Part shown: positions 32,154-43,400 of the stretch, piece by piece | Layout: every line of letters begins with the position of its first letter | Numbering within the stretch: the stretch's first letter is position 1 | Source: Branchiostoma belcheri | Lineage: Eukaryota; Chordata; Leptocardii; Amphioxiformes; Branchiostomatidae | DNA length: 64,000 nucleotides | Assembly (NCBI RefSeq): GCF_001625305.1 | Contig: NW_017803457.1 | Span: 209,731-273,730, forward strand | Reading direction: 5' to 3' | The notes under the pieces: model-generated | Database searches by the model: none | The model's input: only the letters and a program-made list of their open reading frames with translations | What the model was told of the DNA's origin: nothing | Translations under genes and position numbers: made by a program

Positions 32154-32486
32154 GAAACAAAATGTTGTGCTTTCTGTTTCCAGACCAACCCTAGAAAATA
32201 AAAATGTCGACCCTAGCTTGCCTTCTTATTGGTGAAGCTTTTTGTGGGTGACACCTATAAATGAAAACTGAAATCTGACATTGATATTGAAATTTGTGTC
32301 TTAATGCACGTTTTATTTTACTTAAATGTATTCTACTAGTTGAATCTGTAGCCAATGTCAAAAAAAGGCAGAAAAATTCACTACCTTGTGACCCCATCTT
32401 TTTAAATTTTCAGGACTGAAAAACGAAACCCATTTTTTTGTTTATTTCATAGGCCTTAGGATCTCATCCAGCAGTTACACTATATT

Positions 32487-32746
32487 AATAAAATACGCTT
32501 CAATTAAATATTTAAATCCAATGCAAAAGTCTTTTCGGAGATATTTTGCTTTCTATAAAAACACTCTAATCATGTTGAACATGAAAAAAAATTATAAATA
32601 AAAATCCGCTGATCTTTTACTTTAATTTATGTCAAGTCATGCCTGATCATCTATGATTTCAAACTGTCATTCCTACAATAATGATATTGTCAACTTATCT
32701 ACAAGAAATCCATTGCTAGAAACAGGTGGTTGTCAGTTGCAATAAA
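32487..32746 (+). terminator. MAN2B1: MAN2B1 3' UTR polyadenylation signals
   Basis: AATAAA occurs at 32487-32492 and again at 32741-32746 (GCAATAAAG). Either could direct cleavage, giving a 3' UTR of about 350 or 610 bases. Confidence 0.55.
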
Positions 32747-32749
32747 GAT

Positions 32750-33110
32750 CAATTTACGCTTGCATTGTTTGCGTAGGTTTCACACTTTCTTATGGAACAC
32801 GAACAAAATTTTTATCGACTAACAATCTACCCCAGAAAAGAAGGTTTACCTTGCCTATTCCCGTAGGGTCAATGGAATGTTCCAGAACTACCGGTTAACC
32901 GTGGGATACCCACGCCCAAACGACTGAATCTGTATAAACACACCATGCGACTCGCTCTTGCTCTTAATCAGGCACTATACATGTACCTGTATATTGACCC
33001 CGACGAGCATCAAAAGCACCAAGTGACCAGTGGCAACTCATTCGTTATAAATAGAGTAGCAGGTAAACAAGAAGTCTATTTTTACCCCTGCGGGCTAATG
33101 GTACATCCCA
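32750..33110. other. Intergenic sequence, no feature seen
   Basis: Non-repetitive AT-rich sequence between the mannosidase 3' end and the CpG-richer stretch that starts near 33110. No open frame or RNA gene of note. Confidence 0.5.
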
Positions 33111-33114
33111 GGTG

Positions 33115-33211
33115 AGTCACGTCGGGACTTCCGCTTTTTGAGTCGCCGGTGACGATGTAGCCAGTCGTGAGCTGAAATGAGATTTTTTTCCTGTCTGATT
33201 AGAGGTAAAAG
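33115..33211 (+). promoter_or_regulatory. Candidate promoter and untranslated first exon of the TPR gene
   Basis: A CpG-richer stretch contains ACTTCCG (33127-33133, an ETS site on the minus strand) and CACGTC. It ends at AAAAG|gtgagt, a near-consensus donor at 33212. Acceptors ahead of the coding exon exist at about 36465 (TTCTTTCTCAG) and about 36549 (CCTATTCAG). This would give the downstream gene an untranslated first exon about 3.3 kb away. No in-frame peptide supports it. Confidence 0.35.
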
Positions 33212-33915
33212 GTGAGTTTTTAAATATATTATTTAATACTACCGATCGTAATCAACGCTTTACCAACAGTGACACAGCTGACAAAACTGAACTCAGCGGG
33301 GGTCGCATGTACTTCTCGTGACAAGGATTTGTTAGTCTGCCCCCCTCCCCCAGTATTGCGGTTCTAATGATAGAAATTCACCTTGGTTTCACCTACATTT
33401 ATCCCTGGCTATCATAAATGTGCAGCTACACCAGGGAACTTTTTCTTTCACAAATACTAACTGCAGTACTAAGCCATCGGGGACTAATATGAGTAAGTTT
33501 TACGTCTAGCTTTTGTGTCAAATTATTGCATTTTCACACGGTCTTTGTACTTGTTCAGTCGAAAACGAAGGTCTCTCAAGAGCAGTTGTACTAGTATGTG
33601 TCCTTATCTCATCCGCCCGAGGTAGGGTCGGTGGCGCGGTATTCTATACCTTACGCCACATTGCCTTATCTGGGCGATTCGGGTCACGTTTTTAGTAGTA
33701 GCATGGAGGTAAAAGGAGATTTTTTACCTCCATGGTAGTAGTTATTAGGTCTTAGTACCTAGTGTAACGAGCCATCCCTGTCCCCAACCCCAGGTTTTAG
33801 GGAATAAAGAGAGGAGACGAGAAGTGTACTTTTACAGTGTATTCCAGAGTAGAACATGTGGTGGACTCATCCAGTTTAAACCGGTTCCCCCGGTTCCGTA
33901 AGGTGAACTCTGTGG

Positions 33916-35602
33916 GTCACTGGACTGTCCTATTCTACTGGGGGTGTCTTTGGGGTCTTACACTAGTTTAGTGCCGGTATAATGTCAATACAAGCAGACA
34001 GTACTTATATAATTGGTTTATTTGTTTGTATCAACATATTTACAACATATCTCGCAGCCTTGACATACAGGGCTGAATTCTGATCAAGTTGTTTACAATA
34101 TAAGTTATTAATAGTAGAGAAATGCAAATTGAAATCATATCGGAATCTACATATTAATATGCAGTCACTTTGGTACTGGTATTTACAATCTTACAATCGC
34201 ACAAACTATGTATCACTTAAGTTTTAACATATTAGTCGTAATAAATAAATGAATTAATCATCGTCGTAAATTAATTCCTGTGTCACAATAAGGTAGTGGT
34301 CAGTGGTACTTGTGGTGCTATTACATATTTAGGAGGGATACCATGTCAGGGATTGGGCTTTTTTGTATCTGTCAGTCCTAGTTGTGATAGTGTCTATGAG
34401 CTGAGAAGTTCTCGTATGTCTGCCGCTAACCTCGCCACGGAGAGGTGGGAGCCAGTTTCTGAATTTTACAGATGTCACAAGTTGTCTGGCAAACTTAAAA
34501 CACAAGTCACGGCGGCGACTGTCTAGGGTTGGTAAGACAAGTGCCCGGCATGCCTCAGTGTAGCTGGTATAATCGGAGCCAAGAATTGTCCGGCAGGCCC
34601 GTTTTTGAATAGTTTCAATCCTTCCGCGTTGTTGTGCAGTTAGACCTGCGTGCCAAGCCGGTGCAGCGTATTCGACAGTAGGACGGACGAAAGTCTTGTA
34701 ACAGGTGAGAAGCTCGGAGCGAGAGAGGTTGAACTGTGAACTTATACTTCATATAAGACAGTCTTTTCCGTGTAGAGTAGAGTAACACCTGGGTTTTACA
34801 GGACACATGTGTGACTATCCCACCAATGCCCCCAGTTTGTAATTGAACGACGACCCTACGATGAAAGTGACATGGCCCTTAACTCTAATGTTAATTGTTA
34901 TACAAGACCTGGGGATAATGGCAATAATACCGAACCAAGTATGGTATATCTCAGTGAACATTTTCAAAGCCCGGGGTGGCAGGGTATAAGAAAAGAAATG
35001 AGGTAACGTTACATTTCTAGTCTACTGGTGTATGGCAGGGTGAATACGAATTACGATACAGGACGCTAGTGAGTTTTGGGGTCCAAAACAGATTTCCCTC
35101 TGTCTGGGATGTTTAAGCCGGTTCCCTGGGATGACCTCTGTAGGTCACTGGACTGTCCTATTCTACTGGGGGGATGTCTTTGGGGTCTTACACTAGTTAA
35201 GTGCCGTATAATGTTAATACAAGCAGACAGTACTATATATAAGACAGTCTTGTCCGTGTAGAGTAGATACTAGAGTGACACCTGGGTTTTACAGGACACA
35301 TGTATGACTACCCCACCAATGCCCCCAGTTTGCAGACGACGACCCTGCGATAAAAGTGACTTGGCCCTTAATTCTAATGCTAATTGTTATATAAAGGGGT
35401 AATACAAGACGTGGTAATAATGACAATAATACCGAACCAAGTATGGTATATCTCAGTAAAAATTTTCAAAGCCTGGGGGTGGCAGGGTATAAGGATAGAA
35501 AGGGATAACGTTACATTTCTAGTCTACTGTTGCATGGCAGGGTGTAATACGATACAGCACGCTAGTGAGTTTTGGGGTCCAAAACAGATTTCCCTATGTC
35601 TG
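33916..35602 (+). repeat. Tandem duplication of about 495 bp, first copy split by a LINE
   Basis: The block GGTCACTGGACTGTCCTATT through AAGCAGACAGTACT occurs at 33916-34000 and 35134-35232. The following block, TAAGACAGTC to AACAGATTTCCCT, occurs at 34750-35100 and 35240-35596. In the second copy the two blocks are continuous; in the first they are separated by the LINE at 34013-34740. The copies differ by scattered substitutions and small indels. Confidence 0.85.
34013..34740 (-). mobile_element. LINE fragment, minus strand: reverse-transcriptase C-terminus and 3' end
   Basis: On the minus strand about 34735-34500 reads YKTFVRPTVEYAAPAWHAGL, RIETIQKRACRTILGSDYTS and EACRALVLPTLDSRR, the standard C-terminal block of CR1/L2/Jockey-type LINE proteins. 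The 3' end lies at about 34013 (complement of TTGGTTTATTTGTTTG). The frame breaks soon after. Confidence 0.82.
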
Positions 35603-35639
35603 ACTGAAGTGATCCGTCGCCGGAGAAGGAAGTAGGAGG

Positions 35640-36636
35640 TCATGGGTCATAAGCAAATAGTATGAAAGCGCTATTTTCTACCCAAGCATATCGCCCACAC
35701 GCCAGATTGTTGTCAAACGTCTCGAGTGCAATCCCCTGCCACCTATCGCTACCCGGTAAACACCGACCCGCCGATCCACTTGCCGTACCATTCCAAGTAT
35801 TGTCTATCCTCCTTGCAAGCGTTCCGAGATCGGTCGTTTTTTTTTCAGGAGTGGAGGGACGCTTTTTTTCTGATCAAACTTAAATCACACGCAATAAAGT
35901 TTTCGATCGTCAACTCGGCGCGTGTCCCGAACAGTGCCTGGGGCAAATCTAGTCGTTCTGTGACACGCGGGGACTGAGCACATATATGGACACACAATGG
36001 CCTTGTCCCCTTCCGTGCTTGGGGCGTGGTTAACCATGATTGACATGACTTCCAGGCACAGTTCTGGACAGTGAGATGCTGTTTGTAGTTCTGTGCCCGC
36101 TCAGGCTAACTCTTTAAGTATAGCAGCAGCCTGATATCATGCTGTTTTAGTAGTGTTGAAATAGTTAGGTACAACGTTAAGGGCGTTATGTTATATATCT
36201 TCACCAAAAATGGGGATATTTTCAAAAAAATCTTCATGTGATTGTGACACCCTTCTTCAACATATTTGTGCAATTATCCCAGATCCAGTTTTGACATTTA
36301 TGGTTGGCACTAGTACAGCACACATGAGGCACACCTGTCAGTGTGTAAGACATTGTGATAATCATATAAATATCACAGTGTAATCAGTTCAGTTATTGCA
36401 TTGTATAATGTACATTTACAGACAACGTTCATCTCTGATTCGTGCAATTCTTATTCTTTCTCAGGTCAATGAATCCAGACGTGTCCAACAGGCAAATAAG
36501 TGCGTACAGTGTGACCTTTCCAGTTCCAATTTAATTCATTCCTATTCAGGACCAAGTCTAACTTCATTGGTATAACGGAATACTAAGACACTGGGTGATG
36601 CGAGGACACTAGTGGAAAAGAACTTCAAAATCTTAC
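35640..36636. other. 5' flank of the TPR gene, nothing certain
   Basis: Mixed-composition sequence. Part of it (35650-36010) is CpG-richer and carries CAATAAAG, so it could hold an alternative promoter, but I see no supported exon. Possible acceptors near 36465 and 36549 precede the coding start. Confidence 0.35.
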
Positions 36637-36729
36637 TTGGAACACAGAGAAGATCAAAGAACAGATTTTAATTATATAAGCAAAGATATACTTGTTGTAA
36701 AGATATACACGTTGTTAAGGGGAACAAAC

Positions 36730-37419
36730 ATGTCGAACACTAAGCTGTCTACAGCGGCGGAAGAACTTCAGGAACTAGATTTTATCTTTAAAAGTGGTTC
36801 TGATCTGGATGTTGTAGAGAGGGGATACGGACGGAAGTTGGTTCACGCTATAAGTAGTCAAAATGAGATTTTGGAGCGCGAAGCTTTAAAAAGTCTGGGA
36901 GATGTGTACCTGCACAAAGCAAACAAGAGCACTGGTGAAGCAGAGAATTTCAACAAGGCGCGCTCGTTGTACACAGAAGTTTTACGGTATTACACCAGTC
37001 TCGAGGAGAAAGAAGTTGTTCAACATCGCATCAGATATGCTGAGAAACTGGCTCTTCATCACCGTACGGTAAAAGTACCTTTAAGTAATTCAGGCAACAG
37101 CACATCGGCTGTGTGGACGACCCTAAACAAAGTAAAAACCAAATTTAAAGGGTATGGAACAACCCCACTGATTGGAGGTTATACAAACTCCTACGTAAAT
37201 GGAATCATCGAAAGAAATGAACTTCTAAAGATAGAATCGTTGAAGAGTCTTGGAGATCTGTACCTAGAGAAGGGAATGGTTGGCAAGAACGAGGAAGCGT
37301 TCACAAAATCAGCCGGTCTTTACCAAGCGGCGCTGGACCGCTGTGAAGATTCAGACGGCAGAGAAACACTACAGCACCGCATCAAGTACGTGGAGAAAGT
37401 CAAAGAAAAAGAATGCAAG
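36730..37419 (+). CDS. TPR-NTase gene, first coding exon
   Basis: Starts [16 protein letters not shown] with A at -3. The frame is open back to 36637 but has no ATG there, only TTG, so the ATG at 36730 is the better start. It contains two copies of a roughly 100-residue helical unit ([15 protein letters not shown] and [14 protein letters not shown]), each ending in a QHRIRYAEK-like segment. Donor AAG|gtaagg, phase 0. Confidence 0.85.
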
Positions 37420-40400
37420 GTAAGGAGGTGAAACCCTTTTTAGTCACGTAAAATGTATTCAAAGGTATTAATATGTCCGTCGGAGGTCCTGTTAGTCGTT
37501 AATATATATAAAAGAATCTATAAAATGTATATCTATGGATAGATGGATACTATATATGGATTTAAATATATGGATGGATAGGCGTAACACACCAGCTTCG
37601 AAGGTACGCTGCGGCGCGGCGGCAGTTACCTTATTGTACATTGACGTTTCCGGACCAGAAGATAGCAGAACACAGTTTTCGTTAAATATGTAGGTTTCTA
37701 CATTAACAGTGAAGCACCCGAAGGTGAACACGGCCAACTAGAAAATAATTGAAATTTTACGATTTAATCTACAAAGCAACTACCCCCCCCCAAAAAAAGT
37801 TTTTTTTTTCTTTTAATATTCTGACGACCTCTTTCATATGGCCACCTGCAGAGGTAAACTGAACTGCAGCCGGCTCACCCTGGAAGGTACGCAGTAACTT
37901 GCGAAATGCGGCTCACTGTTCACGAACATGACAATATTTTCAATTCAAATCATAAAATCCAAAACATTAGCAGTCACGTATTTAGGATGCACTATAAGTG
38001 CGAAGTCTTCCGGATAAATCAAGGTCGTAGATTACCATGTTCCTAATTTACCTTACAAAGTATTAATGTCCTTCATGTACCTAGACAATAGATGGGGAGG
38101 GAATATTACATGTATATTCGTGATTACCATATTCCTACTTTTCCTTACATACTGTTATTCTTCTTCCTGTAACTACACATTAGATAGGGGGACAGAGAAT
38201 GTTACATGTATATTCATATTTACGGTGTTTCTATTTTTCCTTACATACTATCTTTAAATTTTCTTCTTATAACTGGACACTAGATGGGGGGGGGGGGCAG
38301 AAAATACTACTTCTTATAACTAGACAGGGAGACAGAGAGAGAATATAACACATATGTCACAGGGGAGAATCCAGGGGGATCCGGAATCCTCCTAGGGGAG
38401 ATTGGAATCCCCATCTTCGCTAGAAGAATCTGGAATCCTACTAGGGGAGGTAGGAATCCCAATCTCCCCTAGGGGAAACTGGAATCCTGATATTCAGATC
38501 CCAATTTAGTAGTAGAAATACTAGAACTCATAGATTGAATCATTTCACACCGAAACTTTCAATCAATTTCAGCATAGCAAGCCTATTACTATAATTGTAG
38601 GTGAATTACTAGATATCGATTGTCACTTTGACTTAGCCTGGGTGCCACGTTACAAATCGGATGGCACCCAGGCTAACTTTGACTGGCTTGGTAGGGGGAA
38701 ACAATCCCAAGTCACTAACAAACTGGAAAAACTGGTTTTTGAGTCATCTCACAATGGCCTGATGCAAATATCTGAGTCTGATTTACAATTTCATTTACAT
38801 GTACCTATGCTGAAATTGATTGAAAGTTTAGGTGCGAAATAACTCAGTCTATTTTCCCAAGCATTTTGATGCAATCAGAATTTCTCCTTTTAAAATTAGA
38901 GATTCTACTTTTAAAATTAGAGAATCCCCACTTGTCCTAGGACAAATTGGAATCCCTATCTCCCCTAGTAGAATCTGGAATCCTCCTAGCAGAGATTAGA
39001 ATTCAGATATTAAGATCCCATTTTTTTACCAAAAAATCTTGAATTCCAGTCTCCCCTAAGGGAGATTGGAAGCCCTATCTCCCCTAGGAGGATTCCAGAT
39101 TCTCCAAAGGGAGATAGGGATTCCAATCTCCCCTTGAAGGATTCCGGATCCCCCTGGATTCCAATCTCCCATGTGACATATATATTCTTGACTACCATGC
39201 ATGTTCCTACCTTTCCTTAGATACTATTTAATAATTGTTCCTCTTGTAACTGGACACTAAATAGGGATGGGGGCAGAGAATATTACTTCTTGTAAGCAGA
39301 CAGTAGGTAGGGGGGATTATTACATGAATATTCTTGATAACCGTGTTCCTACTTCTCCTTACTATTTTTTAAAATTTTTCTTCTTGCAACTAGGCACTAA
39401 ATAGGGGGCAGAGAATATTACATGTATATTCGTGATTACCTTGTTTTTACTTTTCCTTAGATATTATTACTGTCCTTCTTCTAACTACACATTNNNNNNN
39501 NNNNNNNNNNNNNNNNNNNNNNNNNNNNNNNNNNNNNNNNNNNNNNNNNNNNNNNNNNNNNNNNNNNNNNNNNNNNNNNNNNNNNNNNNNNNNNNNNNNN
39601 NNNNNNNNNNNNNNNNNNNNNNNNNNNNNNNNNNNNATATATGAAAGGGGTATACAGAGAGAAAATATTACATGCATATTCGTGGATACCATGTTCCTAG
39701 TTATTTTCCTACTTTTCCTTAGTATACATACTATTACTGTCCTTCTTCTAACTACACATTAGATAGGGGAAGACAGAGAGTAAGTATTACATGGCATATT
39801 CGTGATTACCATGTTTTAACCCTTTATTACATACTGTTTTTATTGTTTTTCTTGTAACTAGATATTGTAAGGGGGGATGTTACATGTATATTCGTGATTA
39901 CCATGTTTCCACTTCACCTTACATACTTTTACTGTCTTTCTGGTAACTATACATTAGATAAAGGGGAAGACAAAGTGAGAATATTACATGTATATTCGTG
40001 GTTACCATGTTCCTACCATGTGGTTACCATGTTCTGAAAAAAAAACTTAATTGTTATTGTAACTAGACATTAGATACGGGGGTATTAGATGTATATTTGT
40101 CTTTACCGCGTTCTTTTTTTCCTTACACACTATTAACATCCTTCCTGTAACTAGACATTAGATAGGGGAAGACAGAGAGAGAATATTACATGTATAATAA
40201 TGATTTCCATGTTCCTACTTTTCCATACACACTTTTACCGTCCTACCTGTAACTGGACGTTAGATGTATATTTCTGATGACCATATTCCTACTTTTCTTA
40301 CATACTATTAATGTTCTTTTTAAAGCTAGACATTAGATAGAGAGGAAGACAGAAACATGTATATTCGTGATTAACATGCCCTTACGTTTCTTTACATATT

Positions 40401-43400
40401 ATCACTGCGCTTCTTGTAACTAGACATTAAAAAGAGGGAGGACATAGAGAGAATATAATATGTATATTTATGATTACCATGTTCCTTCTTTTCCTTTTTA
40501 TACTATTACTTTCCTTTTTGTACCCAGATATTAGATTGGGGAGACAGGCAGAGAATATTACATGTATATTCGTGATTTCCATGTTCCTATTTTCTTAAAA
40601 CTATTACTGTTCTTCTAACTACAAATTAGATAAGGGGAAGGCCAGGCGGTGGTGGAAGGGTCGCTAAGCATGACGGGTAATTTTCTCGGTCAGAAGCGCA
40701 GCGGGCTCATTTGAGCTGCTAGCGGCCGCCCCGAGCGGTCATGCCGGGAGCTCAAAATACGCATTCAAAATGGCCGCCGCTACATCGTCGCGTTCTTCTA
40801 CTGCTGTTTTGATCGCCAGGAACGCGTTTACGGGCCATCTACTTATCCTCAGAAGACACCAGGTTTGTGTAGACTTTGGTCATAGTGTAATTGTTGTAGC
40901 TTAGCGATGTTAATCGGCACAACAATCGAAATGAATAGCGTAAAGGACGAACGTCACATGGGTGATCGGAAGCTACAAAAACTCTATCCCACTGCGGTAC
41001 GGGGGATATTTTACAACCTCTACCACTGTGTCTCCACGTACTACTGGGTTTCGGTTGAGATAATGATGATATATGCATGTAGTTGTTGTATTTTAGATAC
41101 GCACATTTTGTTGGGCTTCGTTGTGTAGTGAGGGGGAGGGGGCGAGGGGGGCGATACTTAGGCTAGTACTTTCCGTGCCTACCTTCCTTCGAGCTTCCTC
41201 CGCGAGCAATGTATGTTCGAAGAACGACACAAGCTAAGACTTCCAACTTGGAAATACTAGAATATAGATGTTGTTCACTGTGCAGTTCGTTGTGTTCCTA
41301 ACCGCATGCTGTTTTGTCTTTGAGCATAATTTCTGTGATGATATTTTTATTTGTAAATTTAATATGAATGCCATTATACATTGTATATATATATACAAAG
41401 GTTGAATGCATCCACGGAGGTAAAAAAAAATCATGCATCGGAACCGTTGAACACTTCCATTCTTCTCGTTCACCACAGACTCAGTATGCAGGGCCTTTGT
41501 AAGTCCTTCCAACATCTACAGAACCTTGCACCACGATGGGGACTGCTGTAATAGCTGTCTTTGCTTCATGCTGCATGTGTCAAGGAATAATTTCTTGAGC
41601 AACCAACAGAGCTGAAATAGATAAATGTATCAACAGCTTGTGGTACCGGGTCCATACATTATACATGTATAAGGGCCCTATAATGGTATCAAAAAATATA
41701 TGGAAACAACTGAGTTTGCTTTTAGCAACCCTAACCATGTGCACCTGCTCTTAATATAATATGTAATAAATAGGTCCTAGAATGTATGCATTATATTTGT
41801 GAATATATATATATATTGTTTGAATGTAGATGAGTTTAATGTGGAGACACTTCCTTTATTTTTAAGAGTACTTGAGGGTAAATGGATTGATACTAAAAAA
41901 AGGAGCATTAATCCACTCTGTATTTGATGTAATGTTGCACAACACTCTTACATGTATGCAATGATTTTAATTACATAATTCTTAGTCCTTCCATCTATTC
42001 CTACAACATTGTAAGTATTGAAAATATTATATATATGTAAATATTATATATTTTGAATGACCTCTGGCCTCCTACCATACTGATTTATTATTACTTTCTG
42101 TATACAATGCATTAGCCTAGGTTATGGATTGTAGGGTATGTGATTCGTTACTTTATTGTGTTATGTATGTATGTATTTCACAATGTGAGGCCCGACATCA
42201 GCTCAGCTGCCAGGGCTTCCACTGTATTGCACTGTATTGTTTGCAATTTAAATAAATAAATAAATATGCAATGATTTTGTTGCTGTATTATTGTCATATC
42301 TTTATACAACAATGATGTCAGTGGCTGGAAAATATGATGGAATGAACTTGATGGTGCAGTCTATGTTGTCCTTTCATCATAGGGTGGAATGCTTATTACA
42401 ACTAATATTGGATATAAAATATGGGTATGGTTGGCCAGCTTAGTACATTTGATTTGCATTATAGAAGGTATGGTAAAATTTGGATCATTTGTTCGGTCGG
42501 ATGGCCCCTAAACTACACGTATCTACAATTTTAGCTCCTCTATACTGGACACCACCATGCTACACAGAAGTGTCTGGGGTGACATCCTCTCAGGATTGTT
42601 GTGTAGAGATTGGATTGAATTTTGAGTGTACTATAAGAGTGTACAGACCAACAGACTACATGTATAGATTGCCTGCATGCAGAATTGTATGTGCATTTTG
42701 TACACTGTTCACATCTCCCTGTCCTCTCCCCCTCCACAAGTCCTGACCTTACCACGGTTAACCACTCCACAGTCTGTACAAAAAAAATGTACATGTATCC
42801 TATTCATTCTCTTTCTGAAATAGACTACACATTCATCATTGTAGTTGTGACCTCAAACAGTAGTATCTACTGAACATGAAATCTATATCTAGATTGAAGA
42901 GGTGAAAAATGTTGCTGTTCCTTTTGTATATCACTGTGCAATGAATAGCTTATCATTCACATACCTCAGCATTGGAATTTTTATTTTTTGACTGAAGCAT
43001 AACATTGCAGGAACTGTGTTTGTAATTGAAATACTATATGCAAAATGCTGCAAGTCTCTTGATCCTTGTGCAATAAAAACGGTCTTCTCTGTAATTGTTG
43101 TGAGAAGTTTACACAAGGCACTGACTTATGTTGCAGGATATATATATATATATTTATTCTAAATGGTCAACATATTGTATGCATGCAAAAGGCTGAGAAT
43201 AGAACAATACTGGAGTGAGGGAATTGGGATGCTATTGTCACACCAATTTGACCAAATATCAGAGATAGGACATGCCTATGTGTTCACTGCCATGATCACA
43301 CTAGTAGTGTACATACTGAAATTACATTCTTCAGATGAATTACCATGTAACAAGAAAATGTGTGTAACTGGGGGAATGGGTATGGGATTGTAGAATTATT

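Noticed and set aside
36637-36729. Upstream extension of the TPR gene's first exon to 36637
   Set aside because: The extension would start at TTG, not ATG. The ATG at 36730 has A at -3.
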